Shown: one piece after another, positions 24,401 through 33,418 of the stretch
Layout: each line of letters begins with the position of its first letter
How positions within the stretch are numbered: position 1 is the stretch's first letter
Position numbers and translations under genes: made by a program
NCBI GenBank assembly: GCA_037349315.1
Contig: JBAIAC010000026.1
Coordinates: 22,721,501-22,785,500 of the forward strand
Reading direction: 5' to 3'
DNA length: 64,000 nt
DNA from: Chelydra serpentina
Taxonomy: Eukaryota; Chordata; Testudines; Chelydridae
The notes under the pieces: model-generated
Databases searched by the model: none
The model's input: only the letters and a program-made list of their open reading frames with translations
What the model was told of the DNA's origin: nothing

Positions 24401-27400
24401 CAGCCTCTGCCTGTGTGCAATTTTGATGGGTGTGGACTGGTGTGAGTGCACTGTAGCACTGGCATCTGTGTGTGCAAGGACTGGAGTGTTTGTGGGTAAA
24501 ACTCATGAGTTTTTCCCATTAATGTTCTATCATCTTCATATACAGTGGTGAATGCAGCAAAGTCCACATAGTGGTGTATACAGGTGAAAATGCTGCCCAT
24601 TAGAAGCAAGAATTTGAAAATCAGGTCCTAAAAGCAATATCTCTGTCAACATCGGCAGTCACTTGTACATTGCAATATTAAGCTAATTAAAATTGGTATT
24701 CAGTACTATGAAATTTACTGGGAATGTGAATAATTCAGTAGTGAGATCTGATAGTCAATTTGTTTCACGGGGAATGAAATACATGTAGGTTTGATAAAAC
24801 CAATTAATTTAAATGCAGATTGTACCAGAGGATTATGAAGCCAAACTGTCAAATAGGGAGTTCAAAACAGAGATCAAAAAATGATGAAGGGGTGATACAA
24901 TTAACATTTAGGCATATTTTAATCTTAATTTTGCTATTATTCTCAGGTGTTTTAATTAAATCCTGGTCTTGAGTAAAAGATATTAACACTTGAGCCCAAA
25001 CTGGTATTTGTTATAAGGGATTCAATTTGTTCCTATTAAGCTTGGGGGAATTAATGCTGAAGATGGTTATCCAACATGAGTCGCGACGGTAATGTTTGTC
25101 TCTAAACCACAACATGGGTGGAAGAATATAATTTACAGAACACAAAAAGAACTGTTTTGAGTAAACTAAGGCCTGGTCTATATTTAAAAGTTAGGTCTAT
25201 AGAGCTACCATGCTCAGGGGTGTGAAACATTCACCCTCCTGAATGTCTTTATTAAGCCGACCTAACCCCCACACTTTAGACACGGCTAGGTTGATGGAAA
25301 AATTCTTCTGTAGACCGCTACTACCGCTTGGGGAGGTGGATCACCTACAGTAATGAAAAAATCCCTTCAGCCGCGGTAGGAAGCATCTACACGATGGCAC
25401 TACAGTGGCATAGCTGCAGTGTTGTAGCTGTGCCACTGTAGCACCCAGAGTGGAGACATGGCCTAAGGTTAACTTGGGTTGAAGTGAGACGGGACTTTTT
25501 TGGACACAATTGTGTTTAAATGTCTGTATTGTCAGTGGAATACATAACTGCCAAACTAAATAGCAAGGCAAATGGTTAAAGCTGCGGTGTTTTATCTTAG
25601 TAACAGTTCCAGACATGAAGATAGCATACTAGGAGTTGATAATACACAAAGTTCAGTTTTGAAAAAAGAAAGGGCAGTTATGCCATGTACTCAGTTAACT
25701 GCCTCAGGTGTTTGAATGGAAAGTCATTCTCCCGAGACTTGATTTGTGTGTCTGAGAATGTCAGGGAAGCAGAAGCTGAAGCTTTATCAGATAAACTTTT
25801 GGGATTGCTCTGTAATTCACTACTCCGGTGCAATCTGAGATGTTAACACCATTCTTGTCTTACCAAAGCTGAGAAGGAGTCAGACATTTTAGAAAAAGAG
25901 GTTTAGACTGTTTAAAATAAGAATTAGGGCCCAGAGGCGCTGACTTTTTTGTTTTTCTCAGGGGGTGCTCCACCCCGGCTCCACCGCAAGGCCTCACCCC
26001 CACTCCATCCCTTCCCCCGAGGCCTCGCTCTTCCTCCACTTCTTCTTGCTCCCACTCTGCTCCCTCCCCCAAGGCCCCCCACCATTCCATTGCTGCTCCT
26101 CTGCCCTCCCCCAGACACCTCCCACCAGCTGCCTAACAGCTGATTGGCAGCCAGCCCCGGGGCCCCGTGGAACAGCTGATCGGTGGCCAGCCCTGGGGCC
26201 CACCCAACAGCTGTAGCTGGTGGGTACTGAGCACCCCCTAGTTTTTTCCATGGATCCTTGAACCCCGGAGCACCCCAGAGTCGGCGTCTATGCTAGGGCC
26301 CAAATCCTCAAAGATATTTAGGTGCCAAACTCCCACTGAAATCAATAGGTGTAATGTGCCTAAGTACCTTTGAGGATCTGGGCCTAGGGAAAACGTAGTT
26401 GTTCTTGTCAGTGATTTCGAGGGATCAGATTAAATGGAGCCATAGCCCTGTGACACACCTGCCTTTTGTTTACTGTGAGAAGATCTGAATTTAGGAAATT
26501 TCTGTCGGAAATGTCAGTGGTGTGAGTGGCTAGCAGGAGTTGAGGTGCCCGATTAGCTCCTGGATGTTCCTAGGAGCGGCCTACTGTAAAAGTGCCAGTC
26601 AGAACGCTTCCTTTATGTAGGCATCATGGCCTGGTGAATAGAGCATGGGTCTGGGCATCAGCAATTCTCAAATCCTAATCCCATCTCTGTCCCTGAGTGT
26701 GAGGCCTAGAACAAATTGCAGCCTTGGTGAGCCTCATTTCCCTTATCTGTGGGATAAGACAGGCCTCCCCTGGGTACTCTGAGAAACAACTTGTTAATGT
26801 TTGTGAAATGCTTTGAAAGTGGAAAGTGCTGAGTATTATATTTATTACTCTTCATTCGTCAGCATCCCTGATAGTTCTTGCTTGGTTACTCTCTAGAGAG
26901 TCCTGGAGGAAGGAGACAAAACTGCGGAGGAAGGTCTCATTTCCTCGTGGACTCTTCCTGCATGCAATGCCTCTCTTTCCTTGAGTGAGAGGAATGATTT
27001 TGCATTTGAGAAGTGTTCAGACACTCTTACTGCATGTGGTGATGGACAGGACAAGGGTTTTTTTCATCTTACCAAGGGCCTAACCCTGCAGGGTGCTGAG
27101 AATCTCCTTGAAGGGCTGTGAGCTCTCAACTGGTGTGGCAATCAGCGGGGCTTAAGGACACTTGGCACTGCTCAGGATTGGCCCATAACTGGCTTGTAGG
27201 ACCCAGTGTCCTTGAAAAAACATAACGCCGGAGACATTGTTCGAAACAAGAAGGAGGTCAGACATGGAGAGGAGCTCGGTAACCGCAGAGCTGGAGTCAA
27301 GAAGTTCATTTGCATGGTCTAGCCACATCCCAAGCAATTTTGTAGTTTGCTAACATGACCCTGGAGGCTCTTTTGGGGCTTCCACAACATGATCTTATAG

Positions 27401-30400
27401 GTAGCTGTCTGTAGCCTCTGGGAGCTTTACACAGGCCAGAAAGCCAGGACCACTTTCTTCAGGATAGAGCCCTTAGCTACAAAGCCTGTTGGAGTTGGTG
27501 GTAAAACTCCAATTGACTTTAATGGGCACTGGATCAGGCCTTTTCCTGTTTGAGAGACACTCTGGTGTAAATGTAAATCTACTGGGGCTTTTAGTGATTT
27601 ATTATTTTTGGACTGATTTGTAACCCAAGTAAAAATATTGTTCCTTCTAGGCCAACGCTGTGTATTATGCAAGCATCCCTGGAGATTAATTCTCCTCATC
27701 TAGATTTTGGTAACAAATTAAAAATGTATTGAGATCAAACATTCTCTCTCTTTGCATTTGGGTAATGAGAGCTTACTGGATTGAATAAAACAGTTATTGA
27801 ATATATAGATGTACTCCTGGTCAGAAAAGCATCCCAATGCTGAATTAACAGGTCAAATCCATAAAAATGAAAACGATTCATACAAATATCTATTTTACCT
27901 ACTGATATTTAAAAATATGCATTAGACATAAGTAGAATGATGGAATCAAAGTACATTTCTCTTTAAGATTTGAAGCCCATGAAACTAGTGAATAAATCTT
28001 TCTCTCTCTCCATCTATAGATATATAGATATGAATGATATGATACTATGAAACTGGTGCATCTTTAAAACATGAGGAAAACATCTTGCTCTGGAAACTAT
28101 AACAAAGATTGTCCCATAAGAACAAAAAATCTCTATAAAATTATCAACCATTCTAATTATTACTAGCATTGTCTCAAATGCAGGTTGAATTTTTGCCTTC
28201 AGAATTTTGAGTCTTTGTAATAAATGAAAACATTTAACTTCTTATAAGTTCATTTAAGGCATGTTTTGTTTAAAGTTAGAGGTAACATTTATTAAAGCCT
28301 TGGGTTAGGTCTCTATGCTGGATGTAATATGTATTGATTTATAATAAGTACTTAATAAGGTCAATCATGATCTGATAAAAAAAAACTTACCTTTAGTTAC
28401 ATTGTTCTTACTGAGCATAGAGAAAAAAGATTATATTTATCAGAAATGCGTTAGTAAGTTTTATGAACCTGAACTTGTTGGTTAAATGCCACAGGCATAC
28501 ATATGAAGCCTATTATTTACTATTTTGGGTAATGTTCTTTTTATGACCTGTATAAACACGAAAATCCATATGTATGCAAATGAACTGCAGCCAGTTATAC
28601 TACTTTGGCAATACAGGATGTGACAAAAATACTGCAGTTAGTGTGATCATATTCAAATGCTATTTAAAAATATCATAAAAATAAAAGGGAAAAAAAGGAA
28701 AAATTAAGTTCCTTTGCATAAGATCCAAGCTAGTGCTATACCATCCAACTCTTTTTTTCTTTTTACCTAAAAAAAGAGAGAGAGAGTGAGTGAGTGTAAC
28801 TCCTCCTTGGAAATGTTCATCATGCAAAAATATGACAAAGGGAAATGCTAATCCAAATTGTATGTGCAAAGGAACACTGCTACACTGTGGGTTTTGTGTG
28901 ATTTCTAAGGAAAAGGACAGCAGAGTTATAGGCATGATTTTTAAAGATGCTAAGGGATTTGGAAGGCCGGTTCTCATTAAAATTAATGGGAATTGAGTGC
29001 CCCACTCCCTTAGGACATAATTCCCATAAACGTATTTGTAAAGTTCCCCAAAGTGCTGGATCTTAATCAGCTTGGCCTTAGAAATTCATCATTTTGGTTA
29101 CTTTGTCCTTGATAATTTGCTGTAGCGAAGAATTACACCCTGGACGCACAGTCCTGCACTCCTTTCTCATCTTCCTACTGTACTCCTGGGACATGCAGGC
29201 ACAGGGTCATCCCTACCAAAAAGAACAGCACATAGGAGGCTGCTCCATCTTCTTGTCTATCCTTTCCTGCAGCCGCTTCTTCCCTCATCCCATGCAGATG
29301 CTCAGTCCCTTCACAAAGCCAATCTCTCTCCCTCTCTGCCGCCCGTGTATCACCCACCATATTCCCAGCAGCATCCTACCACTGTTTCTCCATCCCTATC
29401 CACCTTCAATGCTGCTTACTCCTATTTGGCCCTTCCCATACCAGCTGCCTTCTGCTTGTCTATTCCTCCCAGGCTTTTAACTAGCTCCCACTGCCCTCCA
29501 CCACTGGCCTGCCCAGGATTCCCTGTTGGCACCACACTTTTCTACTGACCAGGTTTCCCTCTCAGATTAACCACCATCTCAGTGAGCAGATCTCTGTAGT
29601 CCTAACTGAGGCCTAGTGAGCCTACCAGTGGGAAAGTGGATCCAAGTTTATAAAGTGTTAAATAACTTATCACAATGAATGTTGATGGGAAAGGTGTAAA
29701 AGGGAGACAAAGACCAAATTAGTCTAAACAAAAAGGCCTAGTGAAATAACTCAATGACTGTTAAAATCATGCCTAGTAAAAGAAAGAAGAGTGGGACTAC
29801 AAATCAATGGACTAAAATTGGTGTGTTGGAAATTAGGCCTAATTGGTGGACAAAATAATCAGGGGATGGACTATTTCACCCACCACTCTCTTTTGGGGTC
29901 CTCAAAAAGAGACTTTTGTGGAAAATTAGCAACCACAATGCTGGCTGCCTGAAAGATGGGAGACCACAAAGGGCTTCACTATTATGGCTGCCACCCCGGC
30001 ATTTCCTGGGATCCACAGTGACACTATTGGGCATGACCCTGAGAGATGTCCTGACCAGACTTGGCCAAAGGACCCAAATGACATCATCAGCTCCACCGGC
30101 TTCCATTAAATCCCAAACACCATCTGGGGTGTGAGATTTAGTTACTCTCCTCGTGTGTCCTTTTCCTTCCCTACTTCCTCAACTATCACTTAGCCAGAAA
30201 ATGTGCCTGAAGACTCCTAGCTAAAGCAACCCTATGTCATACTCTTATGAAATCCTTTGGTTCTCTCAGGAGCACAAATAAAGTCATTTTGGAGATAGAG
30301 AATTGGAGAATTATTTTTCATCAGGAGATAAGATTATACTTCTCTTGATATTACCTGGCTAGTGCAGACTAAAGAAGAAGTGCTGCCACTTTGATTAGGA

Positions 30401-33037
30401 ACTAAATTAGGTTTTATTCTCCAATTTTTGATTAGGGTTTTTCTCTTACTCTCTTTTTTTCTCTTCCTAAAATTCACTGATATTGTCAAATTGTGGTGGT
30501 GAATACTGACTTTCTGGGTTCCTTTATATGAAACATTCATATCATAGCAAGTGGCATTGTCTGTAGTGTCTTACGCTTTCCCCCTCATTTCAAGGAGTAG
30601 CCATGATTACAAAAACTGCTGGCAACATGTCCCTGGCAGCAACATTGCTATCCATGATGGGAAGCAGGTGGCAATGTGGAAGCAAGTGGCCCTTGTGTGG
30701 ACATTATGTTCCTGAAACAGAATCCCTGAGCTCAGCCGGATTGGCCGTGTGTTCACTAGAAAAAAAGATACGATAGTAACTTGAGTTGGCTAACACGAGG
30801 TGAAATTCTAGTTGAAGACAAAACAGTTTCTAGTTTTCTTTAAGGTAAACCATAGTCTTTAAATTGCTTGACCTAGTATTTCATGTGAAAACTACAAACT
30901 GCTTTGTCTTCACTAGGATTTTGCCATGAGTTAGCTAACTTGAGTGAAGAATACCTTTTCTCCCCTTAGGGAAAAACAATGCCGCATACATGGAGCCATC
31001 TTACTTTCTATCCAAAAGTAAACTCTGCTGGTTACAATTTATGTTCTCCATTCCTTATTTCAAATTATTCCTACAAGGGCATAATGACCCACTTAGTTCT
31101 TAAGAGATTAGGTAGCCTGGTTGTTTAACATCTTCAGTCCTGAATTCTTTGGTGCTATATGCAAAGTATGTCACGTAAGTGGCTAATAGATACTGAGGGA
31201 TTTTAATAAAGTGATGGTTCATCTCAGGAACCTTGGTTCTCACAGAAATTTGTTTAGTGGCCTGAACCCTGTGGTCAAGTATCTGAAAGTTACCTTGTAA
31301 TTTTTTACATTTGCAGTAGCTATCTGTACTCAGAAAATATCAGGGGGTAGCCGTGTTAGGCTGTATCCACAACAACAACAAGGAGTCTGGTGGCACCTTA
31401 AAGACTAACAGATTTATTTGGGCAAGAAGTGGGTTTTTTACCCATGAAAGCTTATGCCCAAATAAATCTGTTAGTCTTTAGGGTGCCACCGGACTCCTCG
31501 TTGTTTTTGTACACAGAAACAAATTGGTGGAAGTGTGGCAAAACAAGACTGTAATCTGACAAGCATGAGCAAAGCTATAGTCCACAGGGAATGTTTCACA
31601 GTGCCTGCTTGTATTATGTGGGGGAGGGATAGCTCAGGGGTTTGAGCATTGGCCTGCTAACCCAGGATTGTGAGTTCAATCCTTGAGGGGGCCATTTAGG
31701 GATCTGGGGCAAAAATTGGGGATTGGTCCTGCTTTGAGCAGGGGGTTGGACTAGATGATCTCCTAAGGTCCCTTCCAACGCTGATATTCTATGATTATAG
31801 GCCTGGGCCTCACTGTCCTGAGCACAACAGTTAACTAAAATGAGAGAATATTTTTGTTTAATACTAAAAAAAGTCAATACCCACTCCCATTCATTTTGTC
31901 ATTTAAGTTTGCACAGAGTGTGTTTACTCTTCATATATAAAACAGTAACACATAAAACACTCAATTTGATTATAAAATCGCCAAGGAATCCAGAAGATGT
32001 AGAAGCATCTAAAATAGAGATGTGAATACAGACCAAGAACAGCTTTTTTTAAGCTTACATTTAATATGCAGTATAAACGTATCATTTCTTACTCCTCCTC
32101 CCTCCCTTTATCACTTTATTCTACTCGCAATTGTTCAGGGACACACATGGTGTGAGTTTGCGTATCTTCCCTTCTACAAATTTTTCACAATATCATGGTG
32201 ATGTGATCTGTACACTTCCATGATACAAACCACAGTGGTGCAAGCTAAGGACCAAAATCCTGAAGTGCTTCTCTAGAAAAATTTTAACTTGGCCTGTAAG
32301 TGATTTACCATATCTTATTGTGGGAAGGTGAAATCACGTCACAGAAGTAGGAGTATGTTGTCTCTTACTCTGATAATTAGGGATGGGCTTGGACTATGAA
32401 GTCTAGCTCCTGTTCAAATTTCCCCATGTCTCAGGCTGCTCAGATTCAGGGTATTCATTCAGACTTATTTTCAGTGGTTCTATCTATATGTATATCTATG
32501 AGAGAGAGAGAGAGTAAATACCAGATGGTATAGTTTGCAACACGGTACTTTCACAACATCAGTTTTATTCAGTTGGCTGAGGTTAGCCAGAGAGTTTCTT
32601 TCACCAAGCTGAACTAAAATAACCAAAAGGTAGACATTGGTACAGGATAGTATTCTTTGAAAACAGTCAGAATCACTTAATAAAAGTTTCTTATAGACAA
32701 ATAAACACTTTAATCGCAACTTCAGCACAAGGGAAAATTTACTTTTTCCGCTAAATATTTAATATAAAAATGTTTTCAAAGCATCTCATAAACATAATAA
32801 AAGATGAAGAATTAAATGGATGCAATACTTACCCAGCTAACCCACCAAAAATCTCGGTGACATAGGAATAATCCCCTCCTGATTTCGGGATAGCAACTCC
32901 TAGCTCAGCATAACATAAAGATCCAAGGACAGCAATCCCTCCTCCAATCACCCAAACAATAAGAGCTAGTCCCACTGACCCAGAGTGTTCCAGAACTCCT
33001 TTTGGTGAAATAAAGATTCCAGAGCCAATAATGTTAC
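8205..33037 (-). CDS. SLC7A10: asc-1 amino acid transporter, exons 2-11 (5'-partial, multi-exon)
   Basis: Ten exons on the minus strand join in phase to 472 codons plus a TGA stop. Asc-1 is the light chain of a plasma-membrane heterodimer with 4F2hc (SLC3A2). It exchanges glycine, alanine, serine, cysteine and D-serine without sodium and is known from brain, kidney and fat. Seen here: the TM1 motif IIGSGIF in exon 2, the FPNC cysteine expected to bond to 4F2hc in exon 3, FAFSGWN in TM6 (LAT1 and LAT2 have FAYGGWN), and a short acidic cytosolic tail. [47 protein letters not shown] and [20 protein letters not shown] match asc-1 better than SLC7A8. With a mammal-sized exon 1 (about 51 residues) the protein would have about 522 residues, against 523 in human. 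No frameshift or stop is seen. Exon 1 and the promoter are not in view. Residue numbers below assume the mammalian exon 1 length. Confidence 0.96.
9420..9459. repeat. (TC)n microsatellite in SLC7A10 intron 10
   Basis: About 19 uninterrupted TC dinucleotides. It probably varies in length between individuals. Confidence 0.95.
9965..10142 (-). CDS. SLC7A10: SLC7A10 exon 10
   Basis: The exon has 178 nt and covers residues about 422-481. The acceptor is TTCCTCTTAG and the donor GCTG|GTAAGA. It reads [20 protein letters not shown], then [20 protein letters not shown] and [14 protein letters not shown]. This is TM11, the SEPVVCGIG turn and TM12, then the start of the cytosolic tail. It leaves one base of a Glu codon completed in exon 11. 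Confidence 0.96.
10225..10490 (+). mobile_element. MIR-type SINE in SLC7A10 intron 9
   Basis: It has the MIR order: a tRNA-like start (AGTGGATTGAGCAATGGACTGGGAGTC), AGACCTGGCTTCTA, then GTGAGCTTAGGCTTCACCTC...TCTGTTTCCTC and a CTCTAGGCACTACCATAATAA-type tail. It is old and diverged. It occupies more than half of this 451-bp intron. Confidence 0.6.
10594..10743 (-). CDS. SLC7A10: SLC7A10 exon 9
   Basis: The exon has 150 nt, 50 full codons, residues about 372-421. The acceptor is CTTGTTTAG; the donor AAG|GTGAAA is weak downstream of GTGA. It reads [20 protein letters not shown], then [20 protein letters not shown] and [10 protein letters not shown]. This is TM9 to TM10 and the basic RPIK loop. 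An open frame that continues 3' of RPIK is intronic: exon 10 supplies the expected VNLLVPV. Confidence 0.95.
11240..11375. repeat. dispersed repeat, copy A (pair with 14770-14912)
   Basis: It shares GGAAGGAAGTGGCCT, GTAAGAGAG, GGTGTGTG, AATTCTCCCT, ATGACTATGCACATTTT and AGACCAAATGCTGGGCT with copy B in the same order and spacing. The family is unknown to me. Confidence 0.6.
13273..13561. mobile_element. MITE/fold-back element with TAGGGTGACC ends
   Basis: TAGGGTGACCGTATATCC at the left is mirrored by GGAAATATGGTCACCCTA at the right. The middle holds a separate palindrome (TTTGCTCTTGCCA ... TGGCAAGAGCAAA). The same ends are found at 52007-52130 and, in part, at 42552-42611. Confidence 0.7.
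13575..13735 (-). mobile_element. CR1 LINE 3' fragment, reverse orientation
   Basis: It starts AGAATCACAGAACCATAGGG and continues with GGATCATCTAGTCTAATCCC and CAGCCTCCTTTTGAAAACCT. This is the reverse of a CR1 3' end as found throughout bird and turtle genomes. It is moderately diverged. Confidence 0.7.
14770..14912. repeat. dispersed repeat, copy B (pair with 11240-11375)
   Basis: The same ordered blocks as copy A, about 3.5 kb away in the same intron and same orientation. An extra CTTTTTCCTACAAG sits between the blocks. Confidence 0.6.
15490..15586 (-). CDS. SLC7A10: SLC7A10 exon 8
   Basis: The exon has 97 nt and covers residues about 339-371. The acceptor is CTTCCCAG and the donor TGT|GTAAGT. 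It reads [20 protein letters not shown], then [12 protein letters not shown]. The GAREGHLP...HCTPIPALL signature is the cytosolic loop before TM9, shared by SLC7A8 and SLC7A10. [18 protein letters not shown] is asc-1-like (LAT2 has [12 protein letters not shown]). Confidence 0.95.
15697..15985 (+). mobile_element. MIR-type SINE in SLC7A10 intron 7
   Basis: The tRNA-like start GTTCTAGCGGTTAGGGTACTA is followed by GGGGGTTCAATTTCC (B-box-like), CTTTGGGCAAGTCACTGAGG and an AACTGCCCTACCTCACAGGG-type tail. An inverted pair around 15800-15866 (GATCCTCAAAGGTATTT and GTACCTTTGAGGAGGATC) is inserted in the middle. Confidence 0.65.
16724..16827 (-). CDS. SLC7A10: SLC7A10 exon 7
   Basis: The exon has 104 nt and covers residues about 305-339. 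It reads [20 protein letters not shown], then [15 protein letters not shown]. The FGEKLLG...FGGING segment is TM8 and its flank, strongly conserved in LAT-family transporters. It starts in phase 0 after TTCTGTTTAG and ends TCAAG|GTTAGC, leaving two bases of an Arg codon. It is missing from open-frame lists because its frame is short. Confidence 0.95.
16828..16918 (-). other. SLC7A10: 91-nt intron 6 of SLC7A10
   Basis: The intron runs from the donor GTAAGT to the acceptor CTTCTGTTTAG, with a pyrimidine-rich tract before the AG. It is by far the shortest intron of the gene; the others run from 451 nt to more than 10 kb. It holds no repeat, and an open frame that reads across the exon 6 donor into it is not coding. 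Confidence 0.9.
16919..17042 (-). CDS. SLC7A10: SLC7A10 exon 6
   Basis: The exon has 124 nt and covers residues about 263-304. The acceptor is TTCTTCAATTAG and the donor is GTA|GTAAGT, ending in phase 0. It reads [19 protein letters not shown], then [19 protein letters not shown] and VAV. This is TM7 and the following loop. [23 protein letters not shown] is close to asc-1; LAT2 has [22 protein letters not shown]. Confidence 0.96.
17043..19211. other. SLC7A10 intron 5, no recognised repeat
   Basis: A 2.2-kb GC-AG intron. I see a C/A-rich patch near 17215 and a few TA/CA runs near 18760, nothing more definite. Confidence 0.5.
19210..19211 (-). other. SLC7A10: GC (non-canonical) 5' splice site of SLC7A10 intron 5
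   Basis: The minus-strand sequence is CGCAG|GCAAGT. The bases around the GC match the strict GC-AG donor consensus (AG|GCAAGT), which compensates for the mismatch to U1. The intron ends in a normal AG before exon 6. Only a boundary at this GC keeps the R-N-L-P reading (AG|G AAC CTA CCT) across the junction. Confidence 0.88.
19212..19365 (-). CDS. SLC7A10: SLC7A10 exon 5 (GC splice donor)
   Basis: The exon has 154 nt and covers residues about 212-263. The acceptor is TGTCTATAG. It reads [20 protein letters not shown], then [20 protein letters not shown] and VTEELVDPR. The FAFSGWN segment is the unwound part of TM6 that lines the substrate site. The exon ends CGCAG and is followed by GCAAGT, so the donor is GC, not GT. 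The only nearby GT, four bases further on, would put exon 6 out of frame. No ATG-led open frame of useful length marks this exon, so it is easily missed. Confidence 0.93.
19640..19765. repeat. inverted-repeat element in SLC7A10 intron 4
   Basis: TGGTGTAAATTGTCAT at the left is roughly mirrored by ATGACAATTTATAGCA at the right, with CCATTGACTTCAATGG near the centre. It is a short fold-back repeat of unknown family. Confidence 0.45.
20781..20906 (-). CDS. SLC7A10: SLC7A10 exon 4
   Basis: The exon has 126 nt and covers residues about 170-212. The acceptor is CTCTCTAG. It reads [20 protein letters not shown] and then [20 protein letters not shown], which is TM4, a loop and TM5. The 5' phase completes a split Leu codon and the 3' phase leaves one base of a Gly codon. 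The donor AAAG|GTACTC is weak after position +4, but the reading frame, homology and the next exon all need this boundary. The longest open frame here on the same strand is a shadow in another frame. Confidence 0.94.
21178..21568 (+). mobile_element. MITE with GTCTACACTACAAAATTA start, SLC7A10 intron 3
   Basis: It begins GGGCATGTCTACACTACA and ends AATGTAGACCAGGCCT. A second inverted pair (TGTGTCTACACTTTGC and TTTTAGTGTAGACACA) and the blocks CGTCAACCTAACTTACATCGG and TTAGGTCGATGTAAACTG mark a long fold-back. It is diverged from the CpG-rich family. Confidence 0.65.
22113..22264 (-). CDS. SLC7A10: SLC7A10 exon 3
   Basis: The exon has 152 nt and covers residues about 119-170. It enters with the third base of the split Gly after acceptor TTGTGAATAG and leaves through donor TTAT|GTGAGT. 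It encodes TM3 ([15 protein letters not shown]), then [22 protein letters not shown]. The Cys in FPNC (about residue 154) is in the extracellular loop position that forms the disulfide with 4F2hc in this family (Cys164 in human LAT1). The 10.6-kb intron on its 5' side is the longest one fully inside the window. Confidence 0.96.
22682..23045 (+). mobile_element. diverged MIR-like SINE remnants
   Basis: CTAATGGCTAGAGCAGAAGTT resembles a MIR head. The tail pieces AAAAATACCTGCCTCACAAAG and GTATATAAAGAAAAAGTATTATT lie about 250 bp further on. The middle is too diverged to follow. Confidence 0.4.
23907..24097 (+). mobile_element. fold-back retroposon copy 2 (perfect 74-bp arms)
   Basis: The flanking target duplication is TGTGCAGACACTGA at 23893-23906 and 24098-24111. 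After a single-copy head (GTAGCCGTGTTAGTCTG) come two 74-bp arms, 23947-24020 and 24025-24098, that are perfect reverse complements around the 4-base centre TAGT. The last base of the right arm is shared with the target duplication. Arm markers are GTAGCACCTTAGAGAC, AACAAATTTATTTCAGC and ATAAGCTTTCGTGGG. Confidence 0.85.
25167..25465 (+). mobile_element. MITE with AGGCCTGGTCTATA / GACATGGCCT ends
   Basis: The left end AAGGCCTGGTCTATATT is loosely mirrored by GAGTGGAGACATGGCCT. The core contains AGCCGACCTAACCCCCAC and a palindrome around GTGGCATAGCTGCAGTG...GTAGCTGTGCCACTG. An open frame on the minus strand lies wholly inside it and is not coding. Confidence 0.6.
25927..26303. mobile_element. 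GC-rich terminal-inverted-repeat element
   Basis: The left end GGGCCCAGAGGCGCTGAC is mirrored by GTCGGCGTCTATGCTAGGGC at the right. The middle is pyrimidine-rich and GC-rich, and gives several overlapping open frames on both strands (for example 25860-26090 and 25965-26216), all low-complexity and not genes. Confidence 0.6.
26300..26388. repeat. short inverted repeat around CAAATCCTCAAAG
   Basis: GGGCCCAAATCCTCAAAGAT at the left is mirrored by GTACCTTTGAGGATCTGGGC at the right, about 50 bp apart. The same motif occurs at 15800-15866, so this is a small dispersed fold-back repeat. Confidence 0.55.
26625..26850 (+). mobile_element. MIR-type SINE
   Basis: CATGGCCTGGTGAATAGAGC, then TGGGCATCAGCAATTCT, GTGAGCCTCATTTCCCTTAT and GTGAAATGCTTTGAAAGTGG follow the MIR order, including the conserved CTCAxTTTCC block. 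Confidence 0.6.
31337..31507 (+). mobile_element. fold-back retroposon copy 3
   Basis: The target duplication TGTACTCAGAAA / TGTACACAGAAA (11 of 12) lies at 31325-31336 and 31508-31519. The head GGGGGTAGCCGTGTTAGGC is followed by an arm (GGTGGCACCTTAAAGACTAA, CAGATTTATTTGGGCA). After AGAAGTGGGTTTTTTACCCA comes its inverted copy (TGCCCAAATAAATCTG ... GGTGCCACCGGACTCC). The arms are about 50 bp with few mismatches. Confidence 0.82.
31618..31799 (+). mobile_element. tRNA-derived SINE (cryptodiran pol III type), copy 1
   Basis: A-box-like GGATAGCTCAGGGGTTTGAG and B-box GTGAGTTCAATCC are followed by TGGTCCTGCTTTGAGCAGGG, GGACTAGATGATCTCC and TTCCAACGCTGATATTCTAT. The tail is the same as the CR1 3' end at 57410-57485, as expected for a SINE mobilised by CR1. 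A minus-strand open frame overlapping it is not coding. Confidence 0.85.
32495..32516. repeat. short (GA)n tract in SLC7A10 intron 2
   Basis: A run of about eight GA dinucleotides next to TA-rich sequence. Confidence 0.7.
32833..33037 (-). CDS. SLC7A10: SLC7A10 exon 2
   Basis: The exon has 205 nt and covers residues about 51-119. It starts after the acceptor TTTATTCCAG and ends at the strong donor GG|GTAAGT. The first codon is a split Gly (G|GT) and the last a split Gly (GG|T). It encodes the end of TM1 with the unwound substrate-binding motif GSGIF, then TM2 and the re-entrant region with [28 protein letters not shown] and [10 protein letters not shown] are asc-1-like. An open frame continues 13 nt past the acceptor to an in-frame ATG, but that stretch is intron: the splice site and homology both begin at GNIIGSG. 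Confidence 0.96.
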
Positions 33038-33418
33038 CTGGAATAAACAAAAGATTGGTGGGGTGTTAGAGGAAGGAGATAGATGCAAGTTCTCTCATTG
33101 CTCTTCTAAGGTTTGATTGCATTTATGTTTGTGTAAACCTTAAGGAAAATGTTGCACCGTAACATTGTATCAAGTAAAAAATCAAGTAAAATGGAGAGCA
33201 TTAGGTCTGCTGAAGCAGTTTGTGGGAAACTGGTGAACATGTTTTTACTAAAGCACTGCAATTATACACCTTTAAACGGTTCCCCCTCACTTGCACTGTC
33301 CCCAACTATTATAATTAAAGGGTTCAGGAATTTATTCACAAAGAAGAGTATTTCATCTCCTTCTAAGAGGAGTCTAAGTAATATAAGGTCCATCTATAAT
33401 ATGGATCAGAGGCTAAAT

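Larger units (their letters stand above)
22265..32832. other. SLC7A10 intron 2 (10.6 kb)
   Basis: A large intron filled with MIR pieces, two fold-back retroposons, MITEs and one tRNA-SINE (listed separately). Its parts at 27? to 29 kb are AT-rich, and 29100-29560 is strongly pyrimidine-rich on the plus strand. That bias makes a 128-codon open frame with no recognisable domain. No second gene is seen inside the intron. Confidence 0.7.

Noticed and set aside
29094..29548. 128-codon frame rich in Pro, Leu and Ser
   Set aside because: Pyrimidine-rich strand bias inside SLC7A10 intron 2, with no splice signals or domain.
31618..31700. tRNA gene
   Set aside because: A and B boxes are present but there is no complete cloverleaf or terminator, and the sequence continues into a CR1-like tail. 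It is a tRNA-derived SINE, as are 43816 and 55428.
8205..33037. Assignment of the transporter to SLC7A8 (LAT2), SLC7A5 or SLC7A9
   Set aside because: LAT2 shares many blocks, but [49 protein letters not shown] and the ESMT-WGQ-LCFVV tail are asc-1 type. LAT1 and b0,+AT differ much more.
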